From Sipunculus nudus (taxonomy: Eukaryota > Annelida > Sipuncula > Golfingiida > Sipunculidae), in contig CM049307.1 of NCBI GenBank assembly GCA_026874595.1, positions 59,652,870-59,716,869 of the forward strand: a stretch of DNA of 64,000 bases. The letters are read 5' to 3'. This document shows, one piece after another, positions 47,801 through 62,800 of this stretch. Under the pieces are notes generated by a model that was not told the DNA's origin, ran no database searches, and saw only the letters and a list, made by a program, of their open reading frames with translations. The translations under genes were made by a program, and so were the position numbers. Within the stretch, counting starts at the first letter, position 1. The number at the start of each line of letters is the position of its first letter.

Positions 47801-50800
47801 AGCTACTGCACTGAGTGAACTCTTGACCTATACCTGGCTGCACTTCTTCCAATCCTGGCACTGTGCCAAAACTATTTATAGAGCTGACATCATCTTGGCT
47901 AATGGCCAACATCAAGGCACTGGCAATCTGCCAATGGTAAACCAAGTGCTGCCATCTGAACACAAAAGTGGTCCCTACTTGAAATAACTTTGAAATATAT
48001 ATTTTCCTAATACAAAATGCTTTTCAGCTGACTTTTTATAAAAAAAAGAAATCAGGAATATATGTAAATTTATTACGGATGCATACTGAATGCAAAATTA
48101 AAATACAGATATATCTCATTGATTGCAAATTCTTGAATTAAGTTGAGTAGGGATACCAATAATTTATTATCCACATACTGTTGTCTTTATATAGCCACAG
48201 AGAGCTGAATATCTATGATTGTAATATTGCCTGGAATGATGAATAACTTAAATCATAAATCTAAATTTTTTAAAAGCTTTTATAAAAACTTTCTTGTCAA
48301 TATTAACCAAAGATAACCTGAAATCTAAATGTCTAGTGGCATGATGTAATAGATGCTGATAAACTGGTGCCAGGCTAGATGTAACAGCATCACACAGCTA
48401 ACATATAAGGTAAAATGACTCAATTCAATCTCCATAATTCAGCCAAAAATCAATCATGTGGAACCATTATGGACAATTATTATAAGAATTATTGTAGGAA
48501 TTATTCTTGTAAAATATTTAACAAACTTGCTTCAGTGGCATCAGTCAAAAAACGTTTCACAGGTTATAACTCATATAGGACGATACAGCAAACTGGCTAA
48601 GTTCAGCGTCCCGTAACTCAGATTTAAGAATTTGGCCAAGTGGTTTTTGAGAAGAAGATATTTGTAGCCACTGAGCTAAAATGGGCTGTTAAGGCATATC
48701 ACTAAATTCAGCTTCCCATAACTTAGCCAAAAGTCATTGAAAAGAGACCATTTGAACAAACTTCAGAAAGCACTACCCTAGGATCATTTCTGTGCAATAT
48801 TAAACATTTTGGCCATATGGTTTTAGAGAAGAAGTTTTTTGTAGCCCTCAGTGTGATACAGGCACTGACGACCCTGTACAAAAGAGGCTGATGCAGGTGG
48901 CGCCACCAATACCTCAATTTCAGATATGACCTATGTGACCAACATTGGCATAAAATTTGGTGATGATAGCTATAGCCGTTTCTGAGATTTAAATTTTATA
49001 ATGCTTTTTTGCACAGTTAACAAAGTTCAACCTCCTGTATCTCAGCAAAAAAAAATCTCTGAACTGGAACCATTCGAACAAACTTGAGAAAGATTGTTCC
49101 AGGGATCATTTCTGTGAAATATTGAACAATTTGGCTGGACAGTTTCAGAGAAGAAGATGTTTAAAGCTTTTTTAGCTTTTTCCCTATAAAATCTAAGAAA
49201 ATGCAGTCAGAAAAAAATAAACAAAATCCGATATATTTTTTTGGATGACTGATTATTTGCAAAAAATTTGGTGATGCTAGCTCCTGCCGTTTTTGAGATA
49301 GCTATGTTAACGTACAGACGACGCACGACAAGACGACGGACGACGCCGCACCATCGCATAAGCTCACAGGTTCGCTAAAAAAGAAATTCCCTCACTACCT
49401 AATCTAAATTTTGCAGAACTGTACTCTGAAATATAGATTTTTTATTTTGGCCTTATAGGTAATCCCATTATCCCTGTACACCACCTTTATCACTGATTTT
49501 TTTTAGCAATAAGGTTCAATATTTCTCTGCTATAATCTGATCACAATTTTTTAGCTATAACAGCATAAAATTTGTTCCTTTCTTAGGTAGGGAGTGTTGA
49601 GGATATCCTTTTTCCAACATTAAGTGTCTGCAGGTACCTGTCTTGCTTCATAACTACAGGATGCTATTTCTGCCATGGAATGGAAGCTATCCTCTTCTGA
49701 TTTACTGCTGTTCTCCTGAAACCCATCATCTGGATCTTGATCCTCAAATCCACCAGCCATCAATAAAAGGTCAGGGTTACGGTCAAGGTCATTTTCTGGA
49801 TGACCTTGACCTTTCTTTTGTTGATCTTTCTTCTTCCTCCTCCAGTGCTCTTTTTCATAAGCCAAGTCTGTTCCTGGTCTGTCCTTACTGATTCCTTTGC
49901 CCTTTGAATGAGTTACTGCTACTGGTTTACCTGTGTTTAGGAGAAGAACAGTTTTAGACATGGTGATCATGAGATTGTTCCACCAGACCATCATTATTTA
50001 TTATAATTTATATACATGCATTCATTGCCTTGTTATGATAACCTCACATTTACTTTCCACCAGTGATGAGACAAACATCCTGTTTTATCAAATTGTTTTT
50101 CTTTCAGTTTTGAGTGCTTGACAACTGTTGATTATAGTACAATAAAGCTAAAGACAAGAAAGTCCTAAAAAAGGCTACCTGACCAACCATTATTATAACA
50201 AGGCCTACAGGCCTAATGCGAACCTGTGCAATGAGATTACACCAGGTATAATGCTTCAACGCTGGACCATTACTTTTCAAGGACATGTGTTACATGTATA
50301 TGAACAATGCAAGTACTAAACACTTAGAACAAGAAACAATTAAACAAACATCATTGCTGTAATTCTGGCATGGGTGCACACAACACAAAAACTAGAATAT
50401 GGGTAGTCAACAAGCGACTACTTGTATCCCCAAGTCAGAGTGGGAAAGGTGAAGTGAGGCATGGATTGGCTGGCAAGGGAATATAGAGTGAGGTGTGTTG
50501 CATAATAGCCTGGATGTCTGCAGCCAAAATGTGTATGTAGGTTGCGCCACCTACCACAAAATCCAGTAACCCGTCCCAGATGTATAAACATGCAAAATTT
50601 TAGGTAGATAAGTCAAACCACTACTGAGATATGAGTGATTTTAGCCAACGGCAGACAAACAGACGGACACTGTGCAAAAATGGTGGCAGGTGGCGCCACC
50701 AATTTAGTGTATGATTAAGAGATATGTGAGATCTATACACATCCAATTTTCAGGGGGATATGTCAAACCAGTCCTGATATATAAGCCTGAATGTCTGCAG

Positions 50801-53800
50801 CATATACATAAATATAGGTGGTGCCACCTGCCACAAAATCGAGAAAGCTATCCAAGATGTATAAACATGCAAAATTTTAGGCAGATAAGTCACACCATTA
50901 CTGAAATATGAATGATTTTAGCCCACGGCAGACAAACAGATGGACACTGTGCAAAAATGGTGTATGATTAAGAGCTATGTGAGATCTATAAACATGCAAA
51001 ATTTTTGCCCAATCGGTCAAATGGTTCCTGAGATATGAGCTTGGATGTCTGCAGCGTAAATTTGAATGTAGGTGGCGCCACCTGTCATGAAACAAGAAGG
51101 TGTCAAGGATGTATAAACCTGCAAAATTTCAGGTGGATAAGTCAAACCAATGCAGAGATATGAGTAATTTAATCCCAAGGCAGATGAACAAATTTTGGCC
51201 CAACTGGTCAAACGATTCCTGAGATATGAGCTTGGATTTCTGCAGCTTAAATGTGAATGTAGGTGGCGCCACCTGTCATAAAATCAAGAAAGCTGTCCAG
51301 GATGTATAAACATGTGAAATTTCAGGTGGATAAGTCCAACCAATGCTGAGATATGAGTGTTTTTATGCCAAGGCAGATGAACTGATGGACACTGTGCAAA
51401 ATTGGTTGCAGGTGGCGCCACGAATTTTTAGTGTATGTTATAAAGCTTTTCAAGGGCTACATTTGTGCAAAATCTTTAGCCTTATCAGTCAAACGGTTCC
51501 TGAGATATGTGGGTTTATGTGTGGAAACAGACACACAAATGGACGCTGGGCAGAGATGAAAGGTCAGATGTCAACTAAAAATGAGGGCGCAGCAGTTCAC
51601 ATGTGACCTATCTTAGTTCCGAATTTTAAAAAATTCTGTTCAGAGGAGTTCCCCAGAGTTTGATGCACTGGGCTGACAAGGCTTAGGTGAGTAAGGCAGT
51701 TGTCCCCGAGTGACCTGTGACAAATTGCTGCCTCAAGCTACTGCACTGAGTGAACTCTTGACCTGCACCTGGCTAGACTGAGTGAACTTTTGACCTGTAC
51801 CTGGCTGCACTGAGTGAACTCTTGACCTGTTGCATAATCTGACAAAGTTGGCAGTCTGCCAATGCTATAAATAAATTCAGGCTGAACTTTGGTGCCAAAT
51901 ATGATGCAGTGAGCAGTCTGCCATAGCTATAAATAGAATGCAGCTAATGCACTCAGTAAACTCTTGACCTATACCGGGCTGCACTTCTTCCAATCTTGTC
52001 ACTGTGCCAAAACTATTTATAGAGCTGACATCATCTTGGCTAATGGCCAACACCAAGGCACTGGCAATCTGCCAATGGTAAACCAAGTGCTGCCATCTGA
52101 ACACATCTGAATTAAGTTGAGTAGGGATACCAATAATTTATAATCCACATACATCTTTATATAGCCACAGAGAGCTGAATATCCATGATTGTAACATTGC
52201 CTGGTATGATGAATAACTTAAATCATAAATCTAAAATTTTTAAAGCTTTTAAAAAATGTTCTTGTCAATATTAACCAAAGATAACCTGAAATCTAAATGT
52301 CTAGTGGCATGATGTAATAGATGCTGATAAACAGGTGCCAGGCTAGATGTAACAGCATATATGGTAAAATGACTCAATTAAATCTCCTTAATTCAGCCAT
52401 AAATCATTCATGTTGAACCATTAATGACAATTAAAATAAGAATTATTGTAGGAATTATTCTTGTAAAATATTTAACAAACTGGCTTCAGTGGCATCAGTT
52501 GAAATACGTTTCGCAGGTTTATAACTCATATAGGACGATACAGCAAACTGGCTAAGTTCAGCTTCTCGTAACTCAGCCAAAAAGCACTGAACCAAAACCA
52601 TTTGAACAAACTTGAATTATCAACATCTGAGGATAATTAATGTGTGAGATTTAAGAATTTGGTACAGTGGTTTTTGAGAAGATCTTTGTAGCCACTGAGC
52701 TAAAATGGGCTCTTATGGCATATGACTAAATTCAGCTTTCCATAACTTAGCCAAAAATCACTGAAAAGAGACCATTTGAACAAACTTCAGAAAGCACTAC
52801 CCTAGGATCATTTCTGTGCGATATTAAACATTTTGGCCATATGGTTTCAGAGAAGTTTTTTGTAGCCTCAGTGTGATACAGGCACTGATGACCCTGTACA
52901 AAAAAAGGCTGATGCAGGTGGTGCCACAAATACCCCAATTTCAGATATGACCTATGTGACCAACATTGGCATAAAATTTGGTGATGATAGCTTTTTTGCA
53001 CAGTTAACAAAGTTCAACCTCCTGTAACTCGGCCAAAAATCTCCGTACTGGAACCATTTGAACAAACTTGAGAAAGATTGTTCCAGGGATCATTTCTGTA
53101 AAATATTGGACAATTTGGCTGGACAGTTTCGGAGAAGAAGATTTTTAAAGCTTTTTTAGCTTTTTCCCTATAAAATCTGAGAAAATGCAGTTAGATAAAA
53201 ATAAAAAAAAATCCGATATAGTTTTATGGATGACTGATTATTTGCAAAAAATTTGGTGATGCTAGCATCTGCCGTTTTTGAGATAGCTATGGTTAACATA
53301 CAGACGCCGCACGACAGACGACGCACGACTGACGCCGCACCATCACATAAGCTCACGGGTTCGCTAAAAATTAATTATATAGAATAACGTGCAAACTCTT
53401 ATTAACTAGATGGGGACCCTAAATTATAGAAAAAATTGAACCAGTTAGAATTATTGTTCATTACTGGCAGATAACTTTGCAAGATATCTTATTACAGCAA
53501 CTTTTATTCTTTTACAGGTAACATAAAAAATGCAATACTAGTATTATTTATAATTGTCTTCGACAATGGGGCCTCTCAGTTACAAATGTGATAATATCCC
53601 TTTCACATATATCATGAAACTGAAACCCTCGCGAACAAAAGAGCAACCACAGTATTTGACTGACCTTTCAAATCAGGCCTGTTTCGTAGTCCTACAGACA
53701 CAAAGAAAGAGTCCATGTCAATATGCATGATGACCCTCGATGGTTTCCCAGAACCATGTGTATGACCAACATCAGCTCCTGGTATATCAGCTCTGTGTTC

Positions 53801-56800
53801 ACAAATTTTCTGCAATTCTTTACGACCTGGGAAAGTATTGTCACCTTTGACCTGCAGCTCATTTACATATGCCCTGAACTCTGCACCCCAAGTGGACAAA
53901 TAATGTAAACGAGAGTGTTGGTAAAACTCTGACACAAAGTTTGGTTCTCCTGCTCGGTTGGACTTGGTTGGCGTTCTCGTTGTTTTTGTGGCCGAGGTAT
54001 TCCACGTATCATCCAATGACGACTTATTCACTGGTGATAGCCTATTATTTCCAACAGATGTTACTTCTGTGCTGGACCCTGAGTTAACACCTTTATCACA
54101 AGAAGCAACGGCAGCTTTTTCACCACATAAACCTTCATCTGGTTTTCTATTATGGTCTGATATAGATTTATTATCATCAGCCCTATCTTCAATATCTGCC
54201 TGTATACTCTCACTGTCCATACCATCAAATATAACTACATCATCGTCTTCCATCTGAGCAACACCCTCAGCCACTGAGCTCATATCATCTTTGACAGACA
54301 TTTTTGCATCTCTCATTTTGTCATCTTGTCCTGCCAGAGAATTTTTCGCATCTGCACCATAATTAGTTGCTTCACTGTTGGTCACATGACAGGATGCCCC
54401 TGTGCTGCTGGTTGAAGAAGCAGTTCTGCTCAAAGTTCTTTCACTGCTGCGCTGTAGTTTAAGTCTTGACTGGCCTGAAGATTTAGTTCTAACCAGAAGA
54501 TAATCCTGATATGGTAACAGCTTACCAGCTTTAACACTGAAAGGGAAAAAAAGAATCCTATCTATGGATGCTGGTAATCGCTTAAATTTTAAGACAATGA
54601 ATTTATATTTTAATAGTCATAAAGACTTCTCTCAGGTTATACTATTCAAATTTAGTCTTCACTAAAAAAAAGATAAAAAATGATAAAAAAGATCATTACA
54701 GATGATGAAAAATATTTAAAATATTTCAACTATGAAGGGGGTAACATGGGAGAACCAATAAAGAAAGCATTTTATTATTTATATGCTCATATGTTAGGAG
54801 AGTTGTCAAAATTGACAGTCATGTTTAAATTACCTTTAGGATGAAAAGATCATCACAATGTACAAGGTTTTATTATGAAATCACAGAGGACTTGGGGTTT
54901 ACTAAGCTAAGATGGGGTTTTAAATTATCCATCATTACCTGTCTGTGATCCACTCTGGTTTGACCACCAGCTGGTCTGTAAGCTGACGTATCTTGCTTGT
55001 GGGGAGGTTGCTGGCGATGGTGTGGGTGACATAGGATCTGTTATAGTAGTGATGGAAGACCCCCCCATGCTGCATCATGATTTTCTTCAGTTCAGCTGAT
55101 GTTGGTTCTACATAAAACAAAAGTTACTATAGAAACACTGTTGATTATCAATTGTTGGTGGGGGGTTTGATTTCATGGAATTTGTGGGTAACTTTTTCCC
55201 GCAACATTAAACCCACAATAATTTAGTTTATCACAGAAGTTTTAGAATTCAGCCCTCATCGCTCTGTATTGAGTAACAACATCGTGTGGGCCTATATTAA
55301 CATACAGGTCAGCAAATGCCTATTGATAAGGCTAAATAATATGAATAGTAAATGATATATAACCTATTTATTTTTTAAAATTACTAAATAAATCTTATTC
55401 TGTGAAAATAAGTATCCACTTCTACCTGAGGTTGAGTAAAACTAAATTTATTTCAATAGTGATGGCCTTGCATGTGTTTCTATTAAAGTACATCTGCACT
55501 TTAACTGGTATGAGTGGTTTGTTCTCAAGAACTATTCTGGATTGATTAACATTCAAATAAATTTTGGAGCTGGGTTTCTAGACATTTCTCAGTCATTATG
55601 AACTTTTCATTTGTTTTAAGTTAGCAAGTGGATTACGAGCCAAGGGAAACCTGGCAGTTTCTGATGTTGCATTATTTTCTAAGTAAATGAAAAAATATAT
55701 TGAAGATCTGCTGAATTAATTAAGTAGACCCAATTATATAATATAACAAGACAGCAGTGGTAAATATACCAAAAATATTGAATGTTAATATGACTGAAAT
55801 GCATGGGAATAATATCAATAAACATATGGTTAAAGCTAATTAATGGAATTTATAATAAATACTACTAACTTATTTATGCCAAATACTTGTCAATTTTAAA
55901 ATCAGTATCTACAGATTATTACTCTATTTCTTTAGGCCTATCCAGGAACTTATGAAGTGCAGGACTAGGGCCATATCGGCCCTCTGACATTACAACCAGA
56001 TTACTGGCTGTCAGAGTGCCTATACATCTAAATCTGAGGAACGCATTAAAAGGTCCGATGAGGATGCAAATATTTTGTCATTTTTTACATCGCCTCATGG
56101 CCTACAGGTACACCATCAATAGACATAAATCAACTTATCATTACAATTTATAGTGAACTTTCTAACAACACCAAACATGTATGAGAACAGTTCCATTTTA
56201 ACTCAGCATATTGGTAAACCCCTCCCCATGTTTATTGAATTTCTGACTGCATGAATACGAGCCTGGCTTGCAACGGTTACAAGATGCAGCCAATTTGTAC
56301 TTGATACAGAAAATGACTTGTTACCATAGAGACGGGGTTTCTGTTTGGGTTGTGGGTTCACATGTTTTCTCTTTTGTAAATTCATCATTTGCAGCAGAAT
56401 GTTAAGATTATGGGCTGTTTACCACAATATGAATGCAACATGATGGAAGACCACTGCGATGCATTCCTTGATATTGCTTGTATCATGACTCAAGTAGGTT
56501 TACCAGCCCAATTATCACTGCCTACTGAGTCGGGTTGTCACGGCTAGTGTAGGACCTTCCTTTTTTCAAAGAATATGTACCTATATTACTTTTAAAAGAA
56601 ATGGTCTAATGAATCTCCAATCTGTACAGCGTCATTAGCAAATTGACAAAGTTTTGCTTCATATATAAACGCTTTATCTAATTTATATTGTAAATAGAAA
56701 TAATCCTGTTCAACTCATGATGTTCACTTACTTGTGTATCCATTGACAAAGATAGCCACTCCTTTAAAGATCTCTGATGTCTCAGACCCAACCTGTGGAT

Positions 56801-59800
56801 GGTCAGCTAGAAATTGGTTCTGTAGTTTTTGTATTTTTGCTTGCATATACCCACCCTGTAAACCAAACATACATATATCATTATCACAACAATAAGGAAG
56901 ATGTATATACTTCAATCATATATACCACTTCTAACTATTTCACATTTCCATTTGACACACAACTGATTTTATTTGATGCAACTACATTTTATTCTATATT
57001 GCTAATTATCTGTGAAACTCCTTACTCCTATCAACTGGCAAAACATGTACTTTGTTGTTAAAGCCTGGCCTGAAAAAAAAAAAACAAGGGACCTATGGGT
57101 CACTGTGCTCAGCTGACGTTACCCTTGAAGGTAAAAATCTAAAATAATATCAAATGGAGATAAAGTGTAAGAGGAAGAGGTAATAAAGGCCATGGTTGGT
57201 TTATATGATTGGTTTGTATTGATGAGCAAGAAATTGTTGCAAAGAATATTTTGTGACCTGACCATGTGTTTCCTAATGTTGAAACTAAAGCATGTGAGCA
57301 GTTTGTGAAAAAATGATCTGTACTATTACCATGATCATTAGTTGGTTTTTCGATTAACTGTTGACATTTCAGTAGTTTACACATTTGTTCAATTGAATCT
57401 ATTTTTTTTGTATAATATATATTATTAAATATATATGTATTTTTTTTTATGAAATGTATACAGTTGAAATATAGCTAATTAACAACATAAAACAGGGCAA
57501 ACAAAGCCTGATCTCAAATTCTGCTGAGGCAGGAAAATAATGAACAAATGTTTGTATTAAATCCTCATTTTTTTATCACATCAATTATTTTCTAGTTTAA
57601 GTTTATATTTCTATACATTTCCAATTTAACATATATATCTGAATATAAAAGTTGATTCATAATTCTCAATTGCATCATCATAAATCTCAATCTTGTCAGA
57701 TAACACCACATCATGCATACAAATGTTTATTTATTTTTTACCACAAAAATATATCTTTTAAATCTGCAAAACAATAAATATCTAAAAATAATACTTGATT
57801 TAGATTTCACAATTTTTAATTGTGTCTTTATTTATCCATAATGTGCTTCATATTTTATAATAATTTAAGCATACTGATGGGTTCAATTATATTTGTTAAA
57901 ATCATTTAAAAGAAAATTGATTTCTTTAAAAATGCTACATTACACAACATTGCATCTTCTGGATTACACCTTGAATTATTTTGCATATCGGAGTGGAAAC
58001 AGCATTACAATTAAGGAGATACAGTGAAAACAATAACAATTACTGCATAACACTTGGTGGGTTGGGGTGGGGGGGGGGGGTGATTCGGGTGGTGATATGA
58101 GAATAACTGTACACCTGTCACAGCAGGGGCTCTCCCCCAGTGACTGTAACAAATCAGAAACCCTGGCATAGCTGACTTCCAGTGACCTGGAGTGGGACCC
58201 TGCATCTGTAATCAAAGCAAGTGACTACAGAAACCATTTGAAAAGCTAAGAGAATATGGCCCAGCTTAAATGAACCTCTGTAAATTATAGAATAATGGAC
58301 ATGAGCTAAAGCATATGGTATGTGTAATAAATGAAACCTTTGGCCTGAAACCATTTAGTGATGCACCAAGGGAAAAAATGGGCCTACGGTAAGTGTCATA
58401 TAAAAGTTCCATTTCATAAACAAATAATGTGTGAAGGTAATTAAGTTTTCAAAAGTTAAATATATGGCCATATGAGTTAAAAATTAATCCCACAAAGTTT
58501 GACCAATATTCCTAATCTTAAAAACTAGGTTTAACAGTGTTATTCACACCTAGGCCCCGCCAATTTTAAGAGATATGAATGAAATGCTACCAAGTATTTA
58601 TATCTTCTTAAATCTTGTCAGTTAGCACTTACATTAAGTCCTAATATTTTACCATATTTGAATATTAGGATTAAATTCCAGAAAATTTTGTTCTATAAAA
58701 AAATCAAAATTGTCAAAGTCTCAACAAAAAGAATTTTTTTAACATAAAAATTATAAGCTTTGTCTTGTATATTAGTCCTGTGTATCTAAGCGGTGGGTCA
58801 GGGAGGGGTCTCTGTTGTTACTGTTCATCACTGAAAAAATGTGAAATTATAAGATTTATCTCGTTTAGAGTACACGTCTGTCAACAGAATGGGTTGGGGG
58901 GGGGGGGGGGGGGCGAGAGAAAGGCTCCCTGTGGTATTTATGCTGGCAGCCTGATCAAGCTCAACAAGAGAGAGGGCTTGCCTGAGTGATGGGATTACAT
59001 AATAGCCTGGGGAGCATTGAGAGTTTCACTGAATGACCTACAGTGACCTCAGTGGACTGCTTGACAATGTAAGGGAATACAACAAGAGCCTCCAAACAAA
59101 TTAAATAACTAGCCTAATTTTGCAGCTTTTATTTTCAAATTTCAGATTTTAACAGATTAAATCCTTATGTGTACATGCTGTGAAAATAACATCCACAGTA
59201 CTTACAGGAAAAAATCGTGCCGTGGCCAAAGTTGGGCAAAATTTAAGGTACTGATTTTATATTTATGCTAATAACTTAAAAAAAAAAATAACTTTCGGTA
59301 TACAATTGAATCTTGATTAAATGATGTTATATTCCTGAAAAAAAGTCTCAGCCATTCTTATTTTAAGTGAGTAAATATATATCCTGATTTTTTACAAGGT
59401 GCATTATGTTTGGGCCTGTAACTTCAACAAATTATGCAATACTGACTGAAATTTTGGTATGTACATAGGAAATGTATGGAAGAATATGAATATTAACAAT
59501 TACATCTAACATTATGCCAATTTTTGGTTTACCAGTTAAACAAAAGTAGGGTCATGATGCTAGAAAATAAAATACATTAAGGCTTCTAAAAAACTTCAAT
59601 AGCTAGACTAATTTTTAAGCTGATACTTTCAAATTCAAAATTCATCAGATTAAATCCACATGTAAACTGGCTGTGAAAATTAAATTAAATGTACTTATAA
59701 GAAAAAAACATGACATGGTCAATTTAGGCAAAATTTAAGGTACCTATTTTTTATTTATGCTAATATTTAAAAAAAAAATAACAGATTTTGATCTAATTTT

Positions 59801-62800
59801 GGGAATACAATTTAATTTTGATCAATTAAAGATATATTACTGGAAAAAAGTCCATAGCTTTAAAATGTTTTGTTTTAAGTGATCAAATATCTTTCCTGAT
59901 TTTTTACAAAATGCATTATGTTTGAGCCCATAACTTTTTTTAAATCATATAATACAGACCTAATTTCTGACATGTACATAGGAACTATGTAGAGGAATAT
60001 TTATGGTAAATATGAGGAAAAACAGGTGAGTGGTTTCCTAGTTAGGCTGTCCTGAAATGTGAAAATAAGTTTTTAATAAAAAATTGAGGTTTTTTCCTAA
60101 ATTTCCAAAGGAACAAAGTCGCAAAGACCCCGTTTTCAGCTTGGACGGAGATCTTGGGGACATCTAAAATTATACCAACAACCTTGGGAGCATAGAGAGG
60201 ACTGCTTGACAATGTAAGGGAATACAACAAGAGCCTCCAAAAAAATTCAATAACTAGCCTAATTTTGCAGCTTTTATTTTCAAATTTCAGATTTTAACAG
60301 ATTAAATCCTTATTTGTACATGCTGTGAAAATTAGATCCACAGAACTTACAGGAAAAAAACGTGCCATGGTCAAAGTTGGGCAAAATTTAAGGTACCAAT
60401 TTTTTATTTTTGTTAATATTTTAAAAAATTTAAAAGATTTTGATCTAATTTTGGGTATACAATTTAATTTTGATAAAATAAAGTTATATAACTGGAAAAA
60501 AAGTCCATAGCTTTAACATGTTTTGTGTTAAGTGATCAAATGTCTTTCCTGATTTTTTACAAAATGCATTATGTTTGGGTCCATAACTTTTTTAAATTAT
60601 ATAATACAGACCTAATTTCTGGCATGTACATAGGAACTATATAGAGGAATATTTATGGTAAATATGAGGAAAAACAGATCAGTGGTTTCAATATTAGGCA
60701 GTCCTGAAGTGTGAAAATAGGTTTTTAATAAAAAATTGAGGTTTTTCCTTAATTTCTCAAAGGAACGAAGTCGCAAAGACCCAGTTTTCGGCTTGGTAGG
60801 AGATCTTGGGGACATCTAACATTATGCCGAATTTTGGATTCCTAGGTCTTACGGTTTCAAAACGTGCCACATCTACGGACGGACGGACGGACAGACGGAC
60901 GGACGACGGACAATGGACCACGACTATAGCTCAGATGACTTATAGTCAGCTGAGCTAAAAAACGACAGTGAAAGCATATTATGAGAGCACAGTAACTCTG
61001 ATTACCAGAGGGATTTAATTGGGAACTAGCCCTAGTTCTTGTGCTCTCTCCCTACACTATGCTGTGCAAGAGCCTTAGAAGATGCTACAAGAAAACTTGA
61101 GACATTAAACTAAATGATAAAATTATGATATTTTGGCCAAGTGTTGTATTGATCATAAAACAAAGATATTTTTATTAATGTGTATGTAACATAGCACTTT
61201 GACAGTGTTTTTCCACTTCAAATGTTGAAAATCTTTTAATCATGTCTTCAAATGAAATAATCAGAGATGAGCAGTTTTAAAACACTGGCTAGTGGGGATA
61301 AGCAGCAAAAAAAGTCTGCTCTGGGGTTTCCCCAGCCACTGTTTTAAGCAGCAGCTAAGGTTATCTTGTTTCAATGTATCAACTCCCAGCGGTGCAGCTC
61401 TGTGAGCAAAGGTCAAGCAGGTCAATGTTTCTGATGAATTCAGGTACAGTTTTAAGTGCCTGAGTTGCTAAGTTTTAAAAGCAAGTCTTGATTTCATTGT
61501 GAAATACAACATTAAGCTAAATTTCTTGGTAATTTGAATAAATTACTATTTCTGCCCAAGGTTACATTAGTTTCCCTGTCATAAACACAATATTTGACTT
61601 TAGATGATTTTCTTACCAGCAAGTGTTTTATGTTCTCGCATTTACCTGAAGTTTTTTATGCAGTGGTATCCAGGATCCTGGATACATACATCACATATAA
61701 TGCAGTTAATTGGAAACCTGGCCAACTCTGTTCATGATTTATACGGCTGAATCGTATTGAGCTGTACCACTACCATCTGTTACACACCTGAGAAGGCTGT
61801 TTGTCTTGTTTTACTTAAATATGTGTAAAGATTAATATTATATTGAAACTGTATTATTCATACTTGTAAAAAAAGGGTAAGAAGACTGGACATCTCTATT
61901 TAACCACAAATTCATTCATAATATTAATATTTATTTTTTTTCTCTATTTCACAAAATGAGCTTCAATTTTATTGAATGTACAAAACATTAGAATGCAAAT
62001 GAAGGACAAAATTTACATTTTATCCAAGACCAAGTTGTTGTGGCTCTGTAGTATGTACAGAGTTACAGGCCTCTGCCTTCATTTTATCGAAGGGACAGAG
62101 CACATATAGCTGCATACAACAGTCTGCGCAGCACTGGGTGCAACTTGTAATCCTGTGTGTTGGGTGCTTGTCCTAGTGACCAGACCACTGCATAGTCACA
62201 CAAAGGATTGTTTTAGCCTGTGTATGATGTACATGTATGTATTACCTTTCAGCTGAGTGAGCCAGGAGGTTAGCAGTGATGAAGTAACCCAAGCTTACCA
62301 CTGGCTGAAACAATCACGCTTGCTATCTAAGACGGGCACCTAACACGCAGGGTCACAATATGTGCTGTGCAGACCGTTGAATACGCTCCGTCCGATAGAT
62401 AAATGAAGGCACAGACTGACTCGGTCTGGGCCTCTGTATTTATATATATGTACTACAGAGCCACAACTGGGGCTACATTTTTGCCCCATTTAATTCAACC
62501 ATTTTTGCACCTCTTTATGTGAAATCAATGGTAGTAAAAATTTAGATAATACAGAATTATTATATTATTAATAAGATCCCAATCTCCCACTGTTGTGATC
62601 ACTGAAGAAAAATTTTCTTATTCTCTAATTTTCTTTATTGAAACTTTTTTAAGTTTTAGAGTATACATATTTGAATTCAAGGCAGTCAACTCTGTTGTGA
62701 ACACAGAGCCACAGGTCCCTGCCTTCATTTATCTAGCGGACAGGAGTAGGCTACACCTGATGTTTGGTGCCTTTCCCAGTGCCCATTGTTCTGAGCAGTA

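Larger units (their letters stand above)
49931..53664 (-). other. REV1 intron 4
   Basis: 3.7 kb, dominated by the second copy of the AACAAG...CTAAAAA element (50197-53370). Roughly 270 bp on the exon 5 side and 300 bp on the exon 4 side show nothing notable. Confidence 0.75.

Noticed and set aside
53723-54257. + strand frames across REV1 exon 4
   Set aside because: Antisense shadows of a well-matched REV1 coding exon.
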